A stretch of DNA of 7,183 nucleotides from an uncultured Burkholderiaceae bacterium. Its GTDB lineage: Bacteria > Pseudomonadota > Gammaproteobacteria > Burkholderiales > Burkholderiaceae_F. Shown here one piece after another: positions 4,768 to 7,183 of this stretch. Numbering within the stretch: position 1 is the first letter of the stretch; each line of letters begins with the position of its first letter. Location: positions 1 to 7,183 of the forward strand of contig CALGWX010000178.1 in assembly GCA_937936215.1 (NCBI GenBank). Direction: 5' to 3'. Both the position numbers and the translations under genes were made by a program. Below the pieces are notes generated by a model that worked only from the letters and a program-made list of their open reading frames with translations, did not search any database and was not told the DNA's origin.

Positions 4768-7183
4768 TGCTGGTGCCGGCGCGGGCGACGGCCGACAGCC
4801 GGCGCGACAGCTGGTAGTTCAGCTGCAGGAAGCGCGTCGTGCCGGAGATGGCCTGCTCGTAGCTCACCGTCAGCGCGTCGGTGAGGTTCTTGCGCAGGGT
4901 GATGATCTCGCCGGCGACGGTGGCGGCCGAGGCCTCGTCGCTGCGCAGCGAGCCCGCCACACCGCGCGAGGGCAGCAGCGAGGCGATGCCGAAGTTGCCG
5001 CTGCGGATCGACAGTTCGTCGATGCCGATGGCGCGCGCCACGCGCGTCGGGTAGCCCTCGCCGCCGCCGCCGAGCAGGCTGGCGGCGGCGCGCGCCAGCG
5101 CGACGTTGTCGCCGCCGCCCTGGTCGGGGGCGCGGCCGAGTACCAGCCAGGACAGCGCCTCGGCGTCGGTCATCGGCGGGTCGCTGTGCAGCCGCACCAG
5201 CGGGTCGGCGGCGGTGCGCGTGATCGTGACGCCGACCTCGACCGGCAGACCAGTGCGCAGGGCGAGGATGTCGAGGCCCGGGTTCTCGGGCGCGCCCTGG
5301 AAGTTGAGCCGGCCGCGGGCGATCGTCAGGCGCTGGCCGAAGCCCTCGTAGACGCCGTCGACCGCCGCCAGCGTGCCAGTGGCGGTGACGGCGCCGCGGC
5401 CGGCGCTGCGCAACCGCACCGCGCCTTCGACGCGGGTGTCGATGCCGCGGCCGCGTACGAAGAAGTGCTCGCCGAGGTCGATGCCGAGGTCGAAGCCGAT
5501 GGTGACGCGACGGGCGCGCGCCGCCGCCTCGTCGCCGGCCCGCACGACCACGACGTCCTGGGACAGCGACGGCAGCTCGGAAAACGCCAGGCTGGCGAAG
5601 CCCGCCTCGGCGGCGAAGGCGCCGTTGAACTGCACGTGCTTGGCCGACGTCTCGATGTTGGCGCCGCCGGAGGCGACCACCCAGCGGTCGGGCCGCTGCA
5701 GCAGCGGCAGGTGGTCGGCGGCGACCTGGATCACGCCCGAGAACCCGCGCAGCCGCAGCTGCCCGGAGGCGTTGACCGAGCCGACGCGGTCCGCCGGCAA
5801 CGCGGCGGCGGCGCGGCGATCGTCGGGGCGCACCCGTGGCGGGCCGCTGAAGCGCAGCTCCTCGAGGACGACGAGGTCGTCGCGCAGCACCGCACGCAGG
5901 CGGCCGTTCTCCAGCCGCACGCCCTGCTCGATCCAGGCCACGCGCAGCGCGTCGCCGTCGAGGCGGCCGAACGCCGACGGACTGGCTGGTGTGCCCTCGA
6001 TGCGCATGGTGCCGCTGAGCTTGCCGCCAAGGCGGACGTTGGCGCGCAGGTGGTCGGACAGCAGCGCGTTGATCCAGTCCATCGTCGGCAGCTCGAGGGC
6101 GGCGGCAATCAGCCAGGGGCGCTCCTGCGCCAGGCGCCAGCCCGATTCCTCCGAGTGCTCTAGCCAGCCCTCCATCGCGGCGCCGATGCCGCCGTTGGCG
6201 ACGCTCTCGAAACGGGCGAACGCGGCCAGCCGGTTGGCGGCGATGGTCGCCTCCACGCGCGCATCGACCAGGCCGAGCGCGGAATCGGGTCCGCGCCCCG
6301 CGTAGAGATCGCCGCTTTCCCGCTCGATGAACAGGCGGCCGTCGATGCGGCCTTTGGCGACGTTGAGGTCCCAGCCGCCGTCGAGCACCAGCGGCGCGCG
6401 CCGCTCGGGAGGCAGCACTGGGGCCAGCGCGCCTTCCACCGGCACCGCGAAGCGCATCGGTTCCAGGCCGCTGAATCGGCCGCGCGTGGCCAAGCCCAGG
6501 TCGTCGGCGCGCAGCCGCACGTCGTCGAAACGCACGTGCTGGACCGCAAGCTGCGCCGGGCCCAGCTCGACGCCGCGCAGCCCGACCACCAGCGGCGCCG
6601 GCAGCAACAGGCGCAGCTCGAGCGGCGAGCCGACCATCGCCTCGCGCACGCGCCCGCGCCAGGCGTCGTCGAGCCAGCCGCCGTCGGCGAGCAGCGTGGC
6701 GCCCTGGCGCTTGTTGAGGGTGGCCTTCACTTCGATCGCGTGCTTCGACAGGCGGCCGCCGACGGCAAGCGAAACCGACTGCGCGGTCGCGTTCGGCTGC
6801 GGCGCGTAGCGGTAGCCAGCCAGCCCCGCCAGCAAGCGCAGCGCGCCATCGGCGCCGCCGCCGTATTCGGCATCGGTCTCAACGCTGGCAATCGCGTGCT
6901 CGCCGTAACGCAGCTCCTTGCCGGCGAGCCGGAGCTGAAAGGCGGGCGCGGCCCATTCGCCGCGCGCCGTTGCGGCGAGCGTCAAGCTGCCCGACGGCCG
7001 CGACTTGGCCGCCGGTGGCATCAGGTCCGCCAGCGCCGGCGCATCGAACGTGAGTTCGAGGGCGCGGTCGGCCGCGCCAAGCCCGCCCTTGGCGACGAGC
7101 TTGGCCGAGCGCAACGATAGTCCGATGTCGACGTCCAGCCGCTGTGAGGCATCGAGGTCGATGCGGCCGCGGCCGGCCAGCGG
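4730..7183 (-). CDS. tamB: TamB-like translocation and assembly module protein, C-terminal part
   Basis: The frame is open to the right edge, so only the C-terminal 817 residues are visible; the TTG at 7114 is internal and not the start. TamB-family proteins anchor in the inner membrane and span the periplasm as a long hydrophobic beta-groove. They cooperate with the BamA-type protein TamA and are implicated in phospholipid transport and outer-membrane protein assembly. The visible part shows the repetitive short beta strands with G-x-hydrophobic turns and the family C-terminal domain (DUF490/TamB). Landmarks are LGEHFFVRGRGIDTRVEG (near 5440-5495), GVYEGFGQRLTIARGRLNF (near 5300-5360), LDILALRTGLPVEVGVTITR, and DAEALSWLVLGR (near 5130-5166). 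The protein ends NALDFVYTIAFD, with the aromatic terminal strand typical of TamB. The usual full length is well over 1,000 residues, so several hundred N-terminal residues and probably tamA lie beyond 7183. The esterase gene overlaps its 3' end by 38 bp. Confidence 0.93.
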   Translation of the reverse strand, partial: PLAGRGRIDLDASQRLDVDIGLSLRSAKLVAKGGLGAADRALELTFDAPALADLMPPAAKSRPSGSLTLAATARGEWAAPAFQLRLAGKELRYGEHAIASVETDAEYGGGADGALRLLAGLAGYRYAPQPNATAQSVSLAVGGRLSKHAIEVKATLNKRQGATLLADGGWLDDAWRGRVREAMVGSPLELRLLLPAPLVVGLRGVELGPAQLAVQHVRFDDVRLRADDLGLATRGRFSGLEPMRFAVPVEGALAPVLPPERRAPLVLDGGWDLNVAKGRIDGRLFIERESGDLYAGRGPDSALGLVDARVEATIAANRLAAFARFESVANGGIGAAMEGWLEHSEESGWRLAQERPWLIAAALELPTMDWINALLSDHLRANVRLGGKLSGTMRIEGTPASPSAFGRLDGDALRVAWIEQGVRLENGRLRAVLRDDLVVLEELRFSGPPRVRPDDRRAAAALPADRVGSVNASGQLRLRGFSGVIQVAADHLPLLQRPDRWVVASGGANIETSAKHVQFNGAFAAEAGFASLAFSELPSLSQDVVVVRAGDEAAARARRVTIGFDLGIDLGEHFFVRGRGIDTRVEGAVRLRSAGRGAVTATGTLAAVDGVYEGFGQRLTIARGRLNFQGAPENPGLDILALRTGLPVEVGVTITRTAADPLVRLHSDPPMTDAEALSWLVLGRAPDQGGGDNVALARAAASLLGGGGEGYPTRVARAIGIDELSIRSGNFGIASLLPSRGVAGSLRSDEASAATVAGEIITLRKNLTDALTVSYEQAISGTTRFLQLNYQLSRRLSAVARAGTSNALDFVYTIAFD

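Noticed and set aside
5186..6305. Plus-strand frames of over 300 codons opposite tamB
   Set aside because: They mirror the TamB coding strand, have skewed Arg/Ala/Ser/Pro composition and show no family pattern.
1..7183. Insertion sequences, integrase sites, tRNA/rRNA genes, CRISPR arrays
   Set aside because: I saw no terminal inverted repeats with a transposase, no tRNA-like cloverleaf, and no spaced direct repeats by eye on either strand.

Overview
The window is a GC-rich stretch with strong G/C bias at third codon positions. Protein content points to a betaproteobacterium, probably of the Burkholderiales (Rubrivivax/Leptothrix-like). That placement is inferred from composition and remembered protein families, not from a marker gene. 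All genes that can be assigned a location are cell-envelope or periplasmic, and there is no mobile element, RNA gene or CRISPR array.

Left half (plus strand, 1-3497). A fragment at the very edge (2-58) is the last 18 codons of an unidentified protein. After about 185 bp without a recognisable gene comes a degraded outer-membrane 'transporter'/neuromedin-U-type gene (244-942). It has a +1 frameshift in a G6 run, an apparent internal deletion of about 100 bp, and no stop at the expected place. An intact lipoprotein gene follows (995-2119), joining an NlpE-like N-terminal domain, a META/HslJ domain and a DUF4377 domain. 25 bp further on is a secreted metal-dependent amidohydrolase gene (2145-3497). 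It can be followed over its whole length only by changing frame four times, and one of its two N-terminal metal-binding histidines is glutamine. So an intact gene sits between two broken ones.

Right half (minus strand, 3540-7183). Reading leftward from the right edge: the C-terminal 817 residues of a TamB-like translocation and assembly protein (4730 to beyond 7183, its start outside the window); an SGNH/GDSL esterase lipoprotein whose only good start lies inside the end of tamB (4081-4767, 38-bp overlap, so translational coupling is likely); a 232-bp spacer with two small palindromes; and a small conserved-looking helical protein of unknown function (3540-3848). The last of these converges on the dead amidohydrolase gene across a 42-bp gap with a GC-rich hairpin.

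I do not see a convincing new multi-gene system. The most informative signals are the localised decay of two genes around an intact one, the catalytic-residue loss in the amidohydrolase, the three-domain lipoprotein, and the tamB-coupled lipase-like lipoprotein.
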